Under the pieces are notes generated by a model. That model was not told the DNA's origin. It searched no databases and saw only the letters and a program-made list of their open reading frames with translations. The position numbers and the translations under genes were made by a program. From the NCBI GenBank assembly GCA_947474395.1, contig CANJID010000016.1:1-59786 (forward strand): a stretch of 59,786 bases of DNA, read 5' to 3'. Source of the DNA: Caulobacterales bacterium (lineage in GTDB: Bacteria > Pseudomonadota > Alphaproteobacteria > Caulobacterales > Caulobacteraceae). Below are positions 44,693-57,684 of this stretch, piece after piece. Positions within the stretch are counted from its first letter, which is position 1. Each line of letters opens with the position of its first letter.

Positions 44693-47662
44693 ATGCGTCC
44701 CTTCCGCGCCCTGACCGTCGTCTCGGTCTCGCTGAGCCTCGTGCTCGCGGGAGCGCCTTCCGTCATGGCCGGGGCCCCTTCGGTCGACATCCGCGTCGGG
44801 ACCGCCAAGGGCCTGTCGCATATCGAGTTTCGCGGCGTTCAGCCCAAGACCGCGCGCCGCGAAGGCCAGGACCTGATCCTGCGCTTCGGCGCCGTCGAAG
44901 CCCCCAACCTCTCCAGGCTCAAGGTCGATCCGCCCCCGTTCCTGAAGGCGGCGGCCCTGGAGCCCGTGGCCGGCGGCGTTGACCTTCGCCTGACCCTCGC
45001 CGACGGCGCGGACGTGAAGGTCGGCAAGTCCGATGGCGCGTCCTACGTCGCCCTGTTCGCCAAGGCCGAAACCAAGGCCGAGCCGGAAGCTGCCGCCAAG
45101 CCCGACCAGAAGCCCGAGGCCAGCCGGCCCAACCCCGTGCCCCGCTCCGGCGTGGTGAAGATGCAGCCCGAGCTTCAGGGCCCGACCCTCTTGCTGCGCT
45201 TCCCGTGGGCGGCGCCCCTGGGCGCGGCCGTGTTCCGCCGCGGCGAGGCGATCTGGGTCGTGTTCGACAGCAAGGCCAAGCTGGATCTCAGCCAGGCCCC
45301 CCGCGGCTTCGCCCAGATGAAGAAGATGGAGGCGGTTCCCGGCGACAACGTCACCGCCGTCCGTATCGTCGCCCCCGAGACCACCGTGGCCACCGCCACC
45401 GCCGAAGGCGGCGCCTGGACAATCGCGCTCGGCCCCAACACCCTGGCCGACGCCGCGCCCATCGCCGTCTCCCCCGATCACGGGTCCGGCTCGCCTTCCC
45501 TCACCGCCCAGATGGCCGGCGCCACCGGCGTGTTCTGGCTCAAGGACCCGGTGGTGGGCGACCGCATCGCCGCCGTCACCGCCCTGGCGCCCGCCAAGGG
45601 ACTCTCGGGCCGCCGCAGCTTCGTCCAGGCCGCCTTCCTGCCGTCGGCCCTCGGCCTGGCCATCGAGCCCAACGCCGACGACCTGGTGGTCACCGCCAGC
45701 TCGGACGTGGTGCGCATCACCCGCCCGCAGGGCATGTCCCTGTCCCCCGTCACCGGCGCCCTGCGCAACGTCGCCGCCGCTTCCGGCCCGCTGGAGCTGC
45801 CGGCCGCGGCCAGCCTGCCCGCCCTGATCGACTATGACGCCTGGTCCAAGACCGGACCCAAGGGCTTCCTGCCGCGCTACGACCAGCTCCTGGAGGCCGC
45901 CTCGGCCGAGACCGCCAAGGGCAAGGCGGCCGGGGTGCAGGCGCGCCTGGGCCTCGCCCGCTTCCTGGTCGGCTCGGAGCTCTCCTTCGAGGCCATCGGC
46001 GTCCTCAACATGATCGCCCAGTCCAACCCCCTGATGATGTCCGACCCGGAGTTCCGGGGCCTGCGCGGCGCGGCCCGCGCCATGGCCGGACGCTACAAGG
46101 ACGCCCAGGCCGACTTCTCCTCGCCGGTGCTGTCGGACGATCCGGCCAGCGCCCTGTGGCGGGGCTATATCGCCGCCCGCCTCGGCGACTACGCCGGCGC
46201 CCGCGACCAGTTCGTGGCCGGCAAGAAGGCCCTGGCCGTCTTCACCCCCAAATGGCGGGCCCGCTTCGCCCGCGCCCAGGCCGAGTCCGCCCTCGACGCC
46301 GGGGACATCGCCACCGCCAAGAACAGCCTCCTGCTTGCGGGATCCCTCTCCCTCGATCCCGTCGAGACACAGGCCGTGCGCCTCGACCAGGCCCGGCTGA
46401 TGGAGGCCGGCGGCCAGGCCGCCGAGGCCCTGCCGATCTACGAGCAGGTCTCCCAGTCGTCCTACGGCGCCATCGCCGCCCCGGCCCTGCTGCGCGCCAC
46501 CCAGATCAAGCTCGACACCGGCAAGCTGAAGCCTACCGACGCGGTCGCCACCCTGGATTCCATCCGCTTCCGCTGGCGCGGCGACGCCACCGAGCTCGAC
46601 ACCATCCGGGCCCTGTCCCGCATCTACCTGACCCAGGGACGCCTGCGCGAAGCCCTGGAGGCTTTGCGCTCGGCCGGACGGCGCCTGCCCGACCTGCCGG
46701 CGGCGACCCAGCTCCAGACCGACCTCGCCGGCGCCTTCCGCTCCCTGTTCCTGCAGGGGGGCGCCGATGGCCTGCAGCCGATCCAGGCGGTCGGTCTGTT
46801 CTACGACTTCAAGGAACTGCTCCCCGTCGGCGCCGAGGGCGACATGATGGTGCGCAAGCTCTCCCTGCGCCTGGTGGACGTGGACTTGCTGGACCAGGCC
46901 GCCGAGCTTCTGAAGTACCAGGCCGAGAACCGCCTCGACGGCGTGCCCCGCGCCGAGGTCTCGACCAATCTCGCCACCATCCAGCTGATGAACCGCAAGC
47001 CGGAGCAGGCGCTCCAGGCCCTCAACAACTCGCGCACCACCCTCCTGCCCACCGCGCTCAACAATGAGCGGCGGGTGATCGAGGCCCGCGCCCTGATGGA
47101 CCTCGGGCGCGGCGACCACGCCCTCGAGGTGCTCGGCAAGGACAACAGCAACGAGGCCAACGCCGTCCGCGCCGAACTGGCCTGGAAGCAGCGCAGCTGG
47201 GGCTCCGCCGGGACCCTGCTTGAGACCCAGCTGGGCGACCGCTGGAAGTCCGCCCTGCCGCTGAACGGCGACGAGGAAGTGCGCCTGCTGCGCGCCGGCG
47301 TCGCCTACAGCCTCGCCGAGGACCAGGCCTCCCTCACGCGCCTTCGCACCCGCTACGGCAAGCTGACCGACGCGGTGCGCCAGCCCGACGCCATGCGCAT
47401 CGCCCTCTCCGGCGCCGACGCCCCCGCCGTCAGCGCCGCCGACTTCGCCCGGGTCTCCTCCGACGCCGACGCCTTCGCCGGCTGGGTCGCCCGGATGAAA
47501 AAGAAGCTGCAGGAAAAGCCCGCCCCCCTGCCCGCCGCCAAGCCGGCCCAGCAGCAGGCCGCCGCCCCCGCCCCCGCCAAGCCAGGGCCGCCCGCCAAGC
47601 CCGCCGCCCCGGCCAAGGCCGCCCAGCAGACCGCCGGCGCCAAGCCCGCCGCGCACGGCTAG
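44693..47662 (+). CDS. Large exported repeat protein downstream of fliOP
   Basis: The 989-residue protein has a signal peptide (FRALTVVSVSLSLVLAGAPSVMAG). The region 30-370 contains beta-rich repeated segments (AMIN-like: HIEFRGVQ, LILRFGAVEAP). Residues about 390-860 are helical repeats of TPR type (RLGLARFLVGSELSFEAIGVLN, EALPIYEQVSQSSYG). The end is a Pro/Ala/Lys linker. It is periplasmic by inference. It follows fliP by 53 bp in the same direction, so a motility or envelope role is plausible but not shown. Confidence 0.75.
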   Translation: MRPFRALTVVSVSLSLVLAGAPSVMAGAPSVDIRVGTAKGLSHIEFRGVQPKTARREGQDLILRFGAVEAPNLSRLKVDPPPFLKAAALEPVAGGVDLRLTLADGADVKVGKSDGASYVALFAKAETKAEPEAAAKPDQKPEASRPNPVPRSGVVKMQPELQGPTLLLRFPWAAPLGAAVFRRGEAIWVVFDSKAKLDLSQAPRGFAQMKKMEAVPGDNVTAVRIVAPETTVATATAEGGAWTIALGPNTLADAAPIAVSPDHGSGSPSLTAQMAGATGVFWLKDPVVGDRIAAVTALAPAKGLSGRRSFVQAAFLPSALGLAIEPNADDLVVTASSDVVRITRPQGMSLSPVTGALRNVAAASGPLELPAAASLPALIDYDAWSKTGPKGFLPRYDQLLEAASAETAKGKAAGVQARLGLARFLVGSELSFEAIGVLNMIAQSNPLMMSDPEFRGLRGAARAMAGRYKDAQADFSSPVLSDDPASALWRGYIAARLGDYAGARDQFVAGKKALAVFTPKWRARFARAQAESALDAGDIATAKNSLLLAGSLSLDPVETQAVRLDQARLMEAGGQAAEALPIYEQVSQSSYGAIAAPALLRATQIKLDTGKLKPTDAVATLDSIRFRWRGDATELDTIRALSRIYLTQGRLREALEALRSAGRRLPDLPAATQLQTDLAGAFRSLFLQGGADGLQPIQAVGLFYDFKELLPVGAEGDMMVRKLSLRLVDVDLLDQAAELLKYQAENRLDGVPRAEVSTNLATIQLMNRKPEQALQALNNSRTTLLPTALNNERRVIEARALMDLGRGDHALEVLGKDNSNEANAVRAELAWKQRSWGSAGTLLETQLGDRWKSALPLNGDEEVRLLRAGVAYSLAEDQASLTRLRTRYGKLTDAVRQPDAMRIALSGADAPAVSAADFARVSSDADAFAGWVARMKKKLQEKPAPLPAAKPAQQQAAAPAPAKPGPPAKPAAPAKAAQQTAGAKPAAHG

Positions 47663-47701
47663 CGGCTTCACAGCGGACCTTCCCGGCCCTAGACGGGGCC
47701 G

Positions 47702-48583
47702 ATGAGCGATCAAGCCGTACAGATCATCGCCCGCGGGCCGCGCGCGGAAGCCGAGGCCGCCGCCGCGGCCGTGGACGCCGACGCCCTCCTGGAAGGCGCC
47801 ACCTACTCGATCCTGGAAGAGGACGAGGACAAGGGCCTCTGGCGGATCGACGCCTATCCCACCGACGGTGACGACGCCGATCGGTTGCGCACCATCCTGG
47901 GCGGGTTCAAGGCCCTCACCGTCACGACCGAGGTCCTGGCCGACGCCGACTGGCTGGCCATGGCCCTGTCCGGCCTGCCGCCGGTGCGGGCCGGACGGTT
48001 CTTCGTCTACGGCGTCCACGACCGGGGCCGGACCTCGCCCAATGCGGTGAACCTGCGGATCGAGGCGGGGGCGGCCTTCGGCACCGGCCACCATGGGACG
48101 ACCGTCGGCTGCCTGATCGCCTTCGACCGCCTGCTGAAGGCCGAGCGCTTCGCCAAGGTGCTGGACGTGGGCGCGGGCACGGGCGTCCTGGCCATCGCCG
48201 CCATGAAGACCGGATCACGCCTCGCCGCCGGCACGGACATCGACCGCATCTCGGTGCGCATCTCCAACGAGAACGCCGAGGTGAACGGGGTGCGGGCGCG
48301 CTTCGTCCATGCGGCCGGGCTGAACCACCCGGCGATCCGGGCCGGCAAGCCCTACGACCTCGTCTTCGCCAACATCCTGGCCCGGCCTCTGGTAAGCCTC
48401 GCGCAGGACATCACGCGGGCCACGCGGCCGGGCGGCGTCATCATCCTGTCGGGGTTGTTGCGGACCCAGGAGCGCTTCGTGCGCGCCGCCTATCTGGCGC
48501 GGGGCTTCAGGCTGGAGGCGCGGATCCGTCGCGATGCGTGGTCGGCTCTTGTCCTGAGGCGCGGGCCCCGAACGGCCAGTTGA
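47702..48583 (+). CDS. prmA: Ribosomal protein L11 methyltransferase
   Basis: PrmA trimethylates L11 using S-adenosylmethionine. The 293-residue protein has the family motif [15 protein letters not shown] motif [26 protein letters not shown] and FANILARPL. Its last 77 bp overlap the convergent DoxX-like gene at 48507. Confidence 0.95.
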   Translation: MSDQAVQIIARGPRAEAEAAAAAVDADALLEGATYSILEEDEDKGLWRIDAYPTDGDDADRLRTILGGFKALTVTTEVLADADWLAMALSGLPPVRAGRFFVYGVHDRGRTSPNAVNLRIEAGAAFGTGHHGTTVGCLIAFDRLLKAERFAKVLDVGAGTGVLAIAAMKTGSRLAAGTDIDRISVRISNENAEVNGVRARFVHAAGLNHPAIRAGKPYDLVFANILARPLVSLAQDITRATRPGGVIILSGLLRTQERFVRAAYLARGFRLEARIRRDAWSALVLRRGPRTAS

Positions 48584-48953
48584 CCACCCCGCCCGCGTAC
48601 AGGGCCCACCACACCACCACCGGCTGAGCCAGCATCCTGGGCCCGTGGTACCACCAGCTGTCCGGCAGGGGCGGCACGTGGACGTGGGCCAGGGCGTGGT
48701 AGATGTTCGCCGGGAACACGCAGACCGCGTAGACCGCCAGCATGATCCCCGACAGGCGCCGCACGAAGGGCAAGAGCAGCCCCTCCCCGCCCAGGATCTC
48801 GCAGACCCCGGTGAAGATGATCACCTCGCGGGGGAAGGGAACCCACGGCGGCATGATGGCCATGAAGGCGCTCGCCTTGGCGATGTGGAGGCAGCCGGCG
48901 AGAATGTAGATGATCGCGAGGGTGGTCCGAAGAACGGTGCGTGTTCTTTCCAT
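48507..48953 (-). CDS. DoxX-like membrane protein
   Basis: The 148-residue protein has four membrane segments with [15 protein letters not shown] and [17 protein letters not shown], typical of DoxX/DUF417-like proteins. Its ATG overlaps the stop of the carbonic anhydrase-like gene (TGATG), so they are coupled. The 3' end overlaps prmA antisense. Function is unknown. Confidence 0.75.
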   Translation of the reverse strand: MERTRTVLRTTLAIIYILAGCLHIAKASAFMAIMPPWVPFPREVIIFTGVCEILGGEGLLLPFVRRLSGIMLAVYAVCVFPANIYHALAHVHVPPLPDSWWYHGPRMLAQPVVVWWALYAGGVVNWPFGARASGQEPTTHRDGSAPPA

Positions 48954-49492
48954 CAGGCGATGGATAGCACGGCCCCATCCAGGCCCATCAGGCCGAGTTC
49001 GACGTCAAGCTGCGGAAACTTGGTGCGGATGCGGCGGCGAACCTCCTGCAGGGTGGTCCGGTGGACGTCCAGCTCCATCTCAGGGGTGGCCACCGCCTCC
49101 GCGCCGAGGATGGTGCGATAGGCGCCGCAGTCGCGGTGGTCGATCACCATCACCTTCTTGATCTCGTGCAGCTTCAGAGCGACGTCGAGGTGGGACCAGA
49201 AGGCCAGGCCCCACTCCGGATAGGCCTTGGTGACAGCCGCCAGCGAGGCGCCGGCGAGGGCCACGCGGTCGTACTTGTCGCGGAGGTTCCGCCCGTCCAT
49301 GTGCGCCAGAACCTCGTTCTCCAGCCGGAAATCCATGCAGGTCAGGAGCAGCATCTCGGTGTGGGCCGCGTGCGCCGTCCCGGGGAGCAGGCCGGCCGCC
49401 AGGGCGGCGCCGACGGTTCCGGCGCCGGCGGCGATGAGGCCGCGGCGCGACAGGCTACGGGGCCGATGCAGGCTGCACGAACAGGAGATCAT
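48953..49492 (-). CDS. Exported beta-carbonic-anhydrase-like protein
   Basis: The 179-residue protein has a twin-arginine-like signal (LSRRGLIAAGAGTVGAALAAG). The mature part has the beta carbonic anhydrase pattern: Cys52, Asp54 and Arg56 in TCMDFR and His119 and Cys122 in DHRDC, which would bind zinc. The domain is shorter than usual (about 135 residues), so activity is uncertain. It is coupled to the DoxX-like gene. Confidence 0.75.
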   Translation of the reverse strand: MISCSCSLHRPRSLSRRGLIAAGAGTVGAALAAGLLPGTAHAAHTEMLLLTCMDFRLENEVLAHMDGRNLRDKYDRVALAGASLAAVTKAYPEWGLAFWSHLDVALKLHEIKKVMVIDHRDCGAYRTILGAEAVATPEMELDVHRTTLQEVRRRIRTKFPQLDVELGLMGLDGAVLSIA

Positions 49493-49594
49493 GGTCTTTC
49501 CCCCCCACGGGTCGAGAGCCCGATCATGACCTTGATTTGGTTAATGGACCGATGCGCGCCTTGCGGCTCCCGCCCCCAGCGCTAGGGTGAAAAG

Positions 49595-51409
49595 ATGCGC
49601 CAGACCTTCGACGAGCAGGCCGACCCGTCCTTCGGGTCCAAGCACCTTCCCCTCATCCGCGAGGCCATGGTCCGGCAGGGGCTGGACGGCTTCCTGATCC
49701 CGCACGAGGACGAGCACCAGAACGAGTACCTGCCCGACGCCAACGAGCGCCTGGCCTGGGCCACCGGCTTCACCGGATCGGCCGGCGCCGCCGTGGTGCT
49801 GGCCGACAAGGCCGCCGTCTTCGTCGACGGCCGCTACACCCTGCAGGTCCGCGACCAGGTCGACACCGACTTGTTCGAGACCCTGGACATGATGGAGGGG
49901 GGCGTGCCCGCCTACATCGAGAGCGCCGCCCGGTCCGGTCAGGTGATCGGCTACGACCCCAAGCTGGTCAGCCCCGACGGCCTGGCCCGCCTCGCCGCCG
50001 CCGCCGCCAAGGTCGGCGCCAGCATCAAGCCGGTCGAACCCAATCCGGTGGACGAGGCCTGGGGCGCGGCCCGTCCCGCCCAGCCCGCCGCCCCGGTGGT
50101 CCCCCACTCCCTGACCTTCGCCGGCGAGGAATCCGCCGCCAAGCGCGCCCGGGTCGGCGCCGACATCGCCGCGCAAGGCGCCGACGCCGCGATCTTCACC
50201 GCGCCCGCGTCACTGGCCTGGCTCTTCAACATCCGCGGCGGCGACGTGATCCGCTCGCCCCTGCCGCTGGGTCAGGCGATCCTCGACAAGGACGGCTCGG
50301 CGGTCCTGCTGCTCGACCCCGCCAAGGTCACCCCTGACCTGCCGGCCTGGCTCGGCAATCAGGTGATGCTGGAGGAGCCGGGCGCCATGACCCGGCTGAT
50401 GGTGGGGCTGCGCGGCAAGAAGGTGCTGGTCGATCCCGGCCAGTCGGCCACCTGGTACTTCGACGTGGCGAGAGCCTCGGGCGTCGAGGTGATCCGCGCC
50501 CCCGATCCCGTCGCCCTGCCCCGCGCCTGCAAGAACGCCACCGAGGTCGAGGGCGCGCGCCGGGCCCACCTGCGCGATGGGGCGGCCCTGACCCGCTTCC
50601 TCCATTGGCTGGCGACGGACGCGCAAACGAGCCTGCCCGACGAGGTCGAGGTGGTGACCAAACTGGAGGGCCTGCGCGAGGAGACCGGGGCGCTGAAGGA
50701 CCTCTCCTTCGACACCATCGCCGGCGCCGGACCCAACGGAGCCATCGTCCACTACCGCCCCACCCATCGCACCAACCGGCGACTGGAGCCGGGCCAGATC
50801 CTCCTGGTGGATTCCGGGGCCCAGTACCTCGACGGCACCACCGACGTGACCCGCACCGTCGTCATGGGCGAGGCCTCGCCCGAAATGCGCGATCGCTTCA
50901 CCCGCGTGCTGCGCGGCCATATCGCCCTGGCCCGCGTGCGCTTCCCCGCCGGAACCACCGGCTCGCAGCTCGACAGCCTCGCCCGCGCGCCCCTGTGGGA
51001 AGCCGGGCTGAACTACGACCACGGCACCGGCCACGGCGTCGGCTCATACCTCGGGGTGCACGAGGGACCGCAACGCATCGCCGGGCGCACCGACACCACG
51101 GCCCTGCAGCCGGGGATGATCGTCTCCAACGAGCCCGGCTACTACAAGACCGGCGCCTACGGCATCCGCATCGAGAACCTGCAGGTGGTCACCCCCGCCG
51201 CCGAGCTGAAGGGCGGGGAGCGCCCCATGCTGGGCTTCGAGACCCTGACCCTCGCCCCCATAGACCGCCGCCTGATCGAGCGGGCCCTGCTCACCGCCGA
51301 CGAACGCGCCTGGCTCGACGCCTATCACAAGCGGGTGCTGGCCGAGGTGGGTCCGCTGGTGGAGCCCCCGGTCCGCGCCTGGCTGGCCGAGGCCTGCGCC
51401 CCGATCTGA
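49595..51409 (+). CDS. pepP: Xaa-Pro aminopeptidase (aminopeptidase P)
   Basis: The 604-residue M24 metallopeptidase has the large three-domain architecture. Metal ligands are in LLVDSGAQYLDGTTDVTRTV (two Asp), GTGHGVGSYLGVHE (His), IVSNEPGYY and GIRIENL (two Glu). It removes N-terminal residues before proline in the cytoplasm. AGGGTGA precedes the ATG. Confidence 0.92.
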   Translation: MRQTFDEQADPSFGSKHLPLIREAMVRQGLDGFLIPHEDEHQNEYLPDANERLAWATGFTGSAGAAVVLADKAAVFVDGRYTLQVRDQVDTDLFETLDMMEGGVPAYIESAARSGQVIGYDPKLVSPDGLARLAAAAAKVGASIKPVEPNPVDEAWGAARPAQPAAPVVPHSLTFAGEESAAKRARVGADIAAQGADAAIFTAPASLAWLFNIRGGDVIRSPLPLGQAILDKDGSAVLLLDPAKVTPDLPAWLGNQVMLEEPGAMTRLMVGLRGKKVLVDPGQSATWYFDVARASGVEVIRAPDPVALPRACKNATEVEGARRAHLRDGAALTRFLHWLATDAQTSLPDEVEVVTKLEGLREETGALKDLSFDTIAGAGPNGAIVHYRPTHRTNRRLEPGQILLVDSGAQYLDGTTDVTRTVVMGEASPEMRDRFTRVLRGHIALARVRFPAGTTGSQLDSLARAPLWEAGLNYDHGTGHGVGSYLGVHEGPQRIAGRTDTTALQPGMIVSNEPGYYKTGAYGIRIENLQVVTPAAELKGGERPMLGFETLTLAPIDRRLIERALLTADERAWLDAYHKRVLAEVGPLVEPPVRAWLAEACAPI

Positions 51410-51412
51410 CCG

Positions 51413-54312
<2,900 letters not shown>

Positions 54313-54317
54313 TTAAA

Positions 54318-54644
54318 TTATGCGCCGCCCGGCTTCACGAGGCGGCGGATCAGCCCGCCCGCGACCAGCAGCATGGCCGAGAAGCCCAGCACATAGAGCA
54401 GGTTGATCCAGTAGAGGCTCAGGCGAAAAGCCACCGGTGGATCGGGCGTCACCCGGATCGGGGCGGTCAGCAGGAACACCGCCAGGAGGGCGCAGGCCGC
54501 GTAGACCGCGACGCCCTGCAGCCACTGGGATCGCCGGATCAGGATGAACAGGGCCGCGGCGCCCGCCGACAGCAGCCACAGGCTGACGTAGAGGGCGATA
54601 CCGATGCCCCAATAGCCCCCGGGATAGCTGGTCAGGTACTGCAT
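54318..54644 (-). CDS. Small membrane protein of unknown function
   Basis: The 108-residue protein has three membrane segments (about 12-35, 43-63 and 77-97) with charged ends. No family was recognised. It lies between ligA and recN. Bases 54645-54750 show no features. Confidence 0.65.
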   Translation of the reverse strand: MQYLTSYPGGYWGIGIALYVSLWLLSAGAAALFILIRRSQWLQGVAVYAACALLAVFLLTAPIRVTPDPPVAFRLSLYWINLLYVLGFSAMLLVAGGLIRRLVKPGGA

Positions 54645-54750
54645 CGCCTCAGGCCCTTGGTCGCTCCGTCACTTTTTCCTCAACGCACAACCAACGACAT
54701 CGGCGGCGCCGGCTTTCACTACGAAAGGCGGCGGCGGTTGGATCAGGCCG

Positions 54751-56460
54751 TCACGCCTCCATCAACGCGCGGGCGGCCGCGCGCGCCGCATCGGTGATCT
54801 CGGCGCCGGCGAGCATCCGGGCCAGCTCTTCCTCACGCGCGGCAGGACCGAGGGTCTCCACGCGGGTGGAGACGCGGGCCTCATCCCCCGTCTTGGACAC
54901 CCGCCAGTGGGCGTCGGCGCGGGCGGCGACCTGCGGGCTGTGGGTGACTACCAGCACCTGGGCGGCTTCCGCGAGACGCCGCAGGCGCAGGCCGACGGCA
55001 TCCGCCACGGCGCCCCCGACCCCCTGGTCCACCTCGTCGAAGATCATCACCGGCCCGGCGGCTTCTCCCGATCCGCGCCCCGCCAGGGACGCCTTCAGGG
55101 CCAGGGCGAAGCGGGCGAGCTCGCCGCCCGAGGCGATGGCGTCGAGCGCCCCGAACGGCGCGCCGGGAATGGTGGAGACCTCGAAGGCGACCCGGTCCAT
55201 CCCCTGCGGCCCCGCCTTGTCTTCGCCCAAGGGCTCGACCGCCACCCGGAACCGCGCCTTCTCCAGCTTCAGCGGCGCGAGCTCGGCCTCCACCGTGGCG
55301 GCGAGGCGGTCCCCGGCGGACCGGCGGGCGGCGCTGAGGGCCGTGGCGGTCTCGACGTAGAGGGCGCGGGCGGCGGCGACGGCGGCCTCGGCGGCGGTCA
55401 GGTCGTCGCCCGCGCTCTCGATCACCCGCAGGGCCTCGGCCAGGCGCACCCGCTCGCGGGGCAGGTCGTCCGCCGCGACCGAGAGCTTGCGGGCGGCGGC
55501 GCGTAGGGCGAACAGCCGCTCCTCGGCCTTTTCCAGCCGGTCGGGCTCGAACTCGAAGGCCTCGGCGGCGAGATCGATGGCGCTGGAGGCCTCATCCGCC
55601 TCCACCAGGGCGCGCTCGACGGCGGCGACGGCGGCGGCGAGGCGGCGCGAGGCCTCGGCCTCCGGGCTGGCGCCGGCCTGCAGCGCCCGCTCCCTCGCCC
55701 GCTCCAGCGCGCGCAAGGCCTGGGCCAGGCGGCTCGACAGGTTGTCCCCGCCCAGGGTCTCGCGGGCGGTCGCGATCTCGGCCAGGGCCTTTTCCGCCGA
55801 GCCGAGCAGGGCCCGTTCCTCGGCGAGCTCAGCCTCCTCCCCCTCGCGGGGGTCGAGGCGGTCGAGCTCAGCAAGCCGCGCGGAAATCTCCTCGGCCTCG
55901 GCAGAGGCGCGGGCGACGCTCTCGCGCAGTGCCTCGACGGTCTTGCGGGCCTCGCGCCAGTCCGTCCAGGCGCCGGCCACGGTCTCGGCCAGGGCGGCGG
56001 TGTCGCCGAAAGCGTCCAGCAGCGGCCGATGGGTGCGGGAATCCAGCAGGCCCACGGTCTCGTGCTGGCCGTGCACCTCCAGCAGCATGGCGCCGAGGTC
56101 GCGCAGGACCGCCACGCTGACCGCCTGGTCGTTGACGAAGGCGCGGGAGCGACCGTCGGAGCCGAGCTGGCGGCGCAGGACCAGGTCCTCGGACGGGTCG
56201 GCCTCCAGGCCCTTCTCGGTCAGATAGGCCCAGGCCGGATGGTTGGGGACCAGGGCGAAGACGGCGGTGGCCACGGCCTGGGCCGCACCCCGCCGCACCA
56301 GCCCGGCCTCGGCGCGGGCGCCGGTCGCCAGGCCCAGGGAGTCGAGGACGATGGACTTGCCCGCCCCGGTCTCGCCGGTCAGGGCGGTCAGCCCCGAGCC
56401 CAGGGCGAGGTCCAGGGACTCGATCAGCACCACGTCGCGGATCGACAGGCCGATCAGCAT
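54751..56460 (-). CDS. recN: DNA repair protein RecN
   Basis: RecN is an SMC-like ATPase in double-strand break repair. The 569-residue protein has Walker A GETGAGKS near residue 31, long coiled-coil arms in the middle, and the ABC signature and Walker B region (SGGELARFALALK, VMIFDEVDQGVGG) with HSPQVAARADAH. It is preceded by bamD, separated by 123 bp. Confidence 0.95.
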   Translation of the reverse strand: MLIGLSIRDVVLIESLDLALGSGLTALTGETGAGKSIVLDSLGLATGARAEAGLVRRGAAQAVATAVFALVPNHPAWAYLTEKGLEADPSEDLVLRRQLGSDGRSRAFVNDQAVSVAVLRDLGAMLLEVHGQHETVGLLDSRTHRPLLDAFGDTAALAETVAGAWTDWREARKTVEALRESVARASAEAEEISARLAELDRLDPREGEEAELAEERALLGSAEKALAEIATARETLGGDNLSSRLAQALRALERARERALQAGASPEAEASRRLAAAVAAVERALVEADEASSAIDLAAEAFEFEPDRLEKAEERLFALRAAARKLSVAADDLPRERVRLAEALRVIESAGDDLTAAEAAVAAARALYVETATALSAARRSAGDRLAATVEAELAPLKLEKARFRVAVEPLGEDKAGPQGMDRVAFEVSTIPGAPFGALDAIASGGELARFALALKASLAGRGSGEAAGPVMIFDEVDQGVGGAVADAVGLRLRRLAEAAQVLVVTHSPQVAARADAHWRVSKTGDEARVSTRVETLGPAAREEELARMLAGAEITDAARAAARALMEA

Positions 56461-56583
56461 GGGCGGAGGACGCTCCCGTGGCGGACTTCAGGACAAGGCC
56501 GATCCGATACGAATCGATCCCCTGGCATTATCGCGCGTGGACGCCGTTTGTTCACGCCCGCCGAAAGACGGGCGTGATGACCC

Positions 56584-57444
56584 TTAGCCGCGGCCGAAGC
56601 GGATGAAGCCGCCACGCGACTTGCCGGTGGGCAGCACCGCCGGCTTCAGGCCCTTGGCGGTCAGGAGGCCGTAGGCGTCGGTGTACCAGCGATCGCCCGG
56701 ATAGTTGAAACCGAGCACGGAGCCGTCCCGCAGCGCCTCGTCCTTCAGGCCGAGGGCGAGGTAGGCCTCGACCAGGCGGTAGAGGGCCTCCGGCGTGTGG
56801 CTGGTGGTCTGGTAGCGGTCGATGACGTTCTTGAACCGGCCGATGGCGGCCAGCGGCTGGCCCGAGCGCAGGTAGAAGCGGCCGACGGTCATTTCCTTGC
56901 CCGCCAGCTGGTCCTTGACCATGTCCAGCTTCACCCGCGAGTCCTGGGCGTACTGGGTGGCGGGGTAGCGCTTCTGCACCTCGTCCAGGGCGGCCAGGGC
57001 CTGTTCGGTGGCGGCCTGGTCGCGGCCCACGTCGGTGATCTGCTCGAAGTAGCAGATGGCCTTGATGTAGTAGGCGTACGGGGTCGAGCTGTTGCCCGGA
57101 TAAAGCGAGATGAACCGGTCGGCGTCGGCGACCGCGTCCTCGTAGTTGTTGGCCTGATAGTTGGCGTAGGCCTGCATCAGGATCGAGCGGCGCGACCATT
57201 CCGAATAGGGGTGCTGGCGCTCGACCTCGTCGAAGTAAGACAGGGCGTCGTCCCAGCGGCGGCGGTCCATCTGCTGGGCGCCGGTGGTGTAGAGCAGCTC
57301 CACCGGCCGCTCCTGGTAGGACAGGTCGGTGCCGCGCGCCTTCTTCTTGCCCAGCATGGAGCAGCCGCTCAGGGCGACGCAGGCGACGAGGGTGAGGATT
57401 ATCGGCGCGCGGCCGGAAAGCTGACGGAACACCGGACTGATCAT
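56584..57444 (-). CDS. bamD: Outer-membrane assembly lipoprotein BamD
   Basis: The 286-residue protein has a lipoprotein signal with lipobox LSGC near residue 24 and five TPR-like repeats (ELLYTTGAQQMDRRRWDDALSYFDEVERQHPYSEWS). It is part of the BAM complex. The start at 57444 gives a normal signal; the upstream frame is not used. It lies between recN and lpxC as in Caulobacter. Confidence 0.95.
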   Translation of the reverse strand: MISPVFRQLSGRAPIILTLVACVALSGCSMLGKKKARGTDLSYQERPVELLYTTGAQQMDRRRWDDALSYFDEVERQHPYSEWSRRSILMQAYANYQANNYEDAVADADRFISLYPGNSSTPYAYYIKAICYFEQITDVGRDQAATEQALAALDEVQKRYPATQYAQDSRVKLDMVKDQLAGKEMTVGRFYLRSGQPLAAIGRFKNVIDRYQTTSHTPEALYRLVEAYLALGLKDEALRDGSVLGFNYPGDRWYTDAYGLLTAKGLKPAVLPTGKSRGGFIRFGRG

Positions 57445-57566
57445 CCCTTGAATTGCGCGGGCCGTGGATAGCGCAAGGCCTCGCGCCGCTTCGTTCACGC
57501 GCCCCTTGGAAGGGTTTCTACACCAGGGCGCGCAACGGCGCCAACGGCGAGCGGTCGCAGCACCCA

Positions 57567-57681
57567 ACTCTTCCCCTTTGGGGGAAGTGGCGGCCCGAAC
57601 GGGCCGACGAAGGGGGCTGAAGGGCGTTGCGTGTAGCCCCCTTCCCCCGCTTCGCGGGTACTTCCCCAGAGGGGGAAGAGT
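57567..57681. repeat. Long imperfect palindrome, CTTCCCCC/GGGGGAAG family, copy 2
   Basis: ACTCTTCCCC and GGGGAAGAGT flank a region with AAGGGGGCT and AGCCCCCTT; the arms are similar to 31621-31742. It lies between lpxC and bamD and may be a terminator for lpxC. Confidence 0.6.
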
Positions 57682-57684
57682 AAA

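Noticed and set aside
44654-48094. An 1146-codon open frame antisense to the large repeat protein and prmA
   Set aside because: It mirrors GC-rich codon use on the other strand, has Gly/Gln/Val-rich composition without domains and overlaps two well supported genes.
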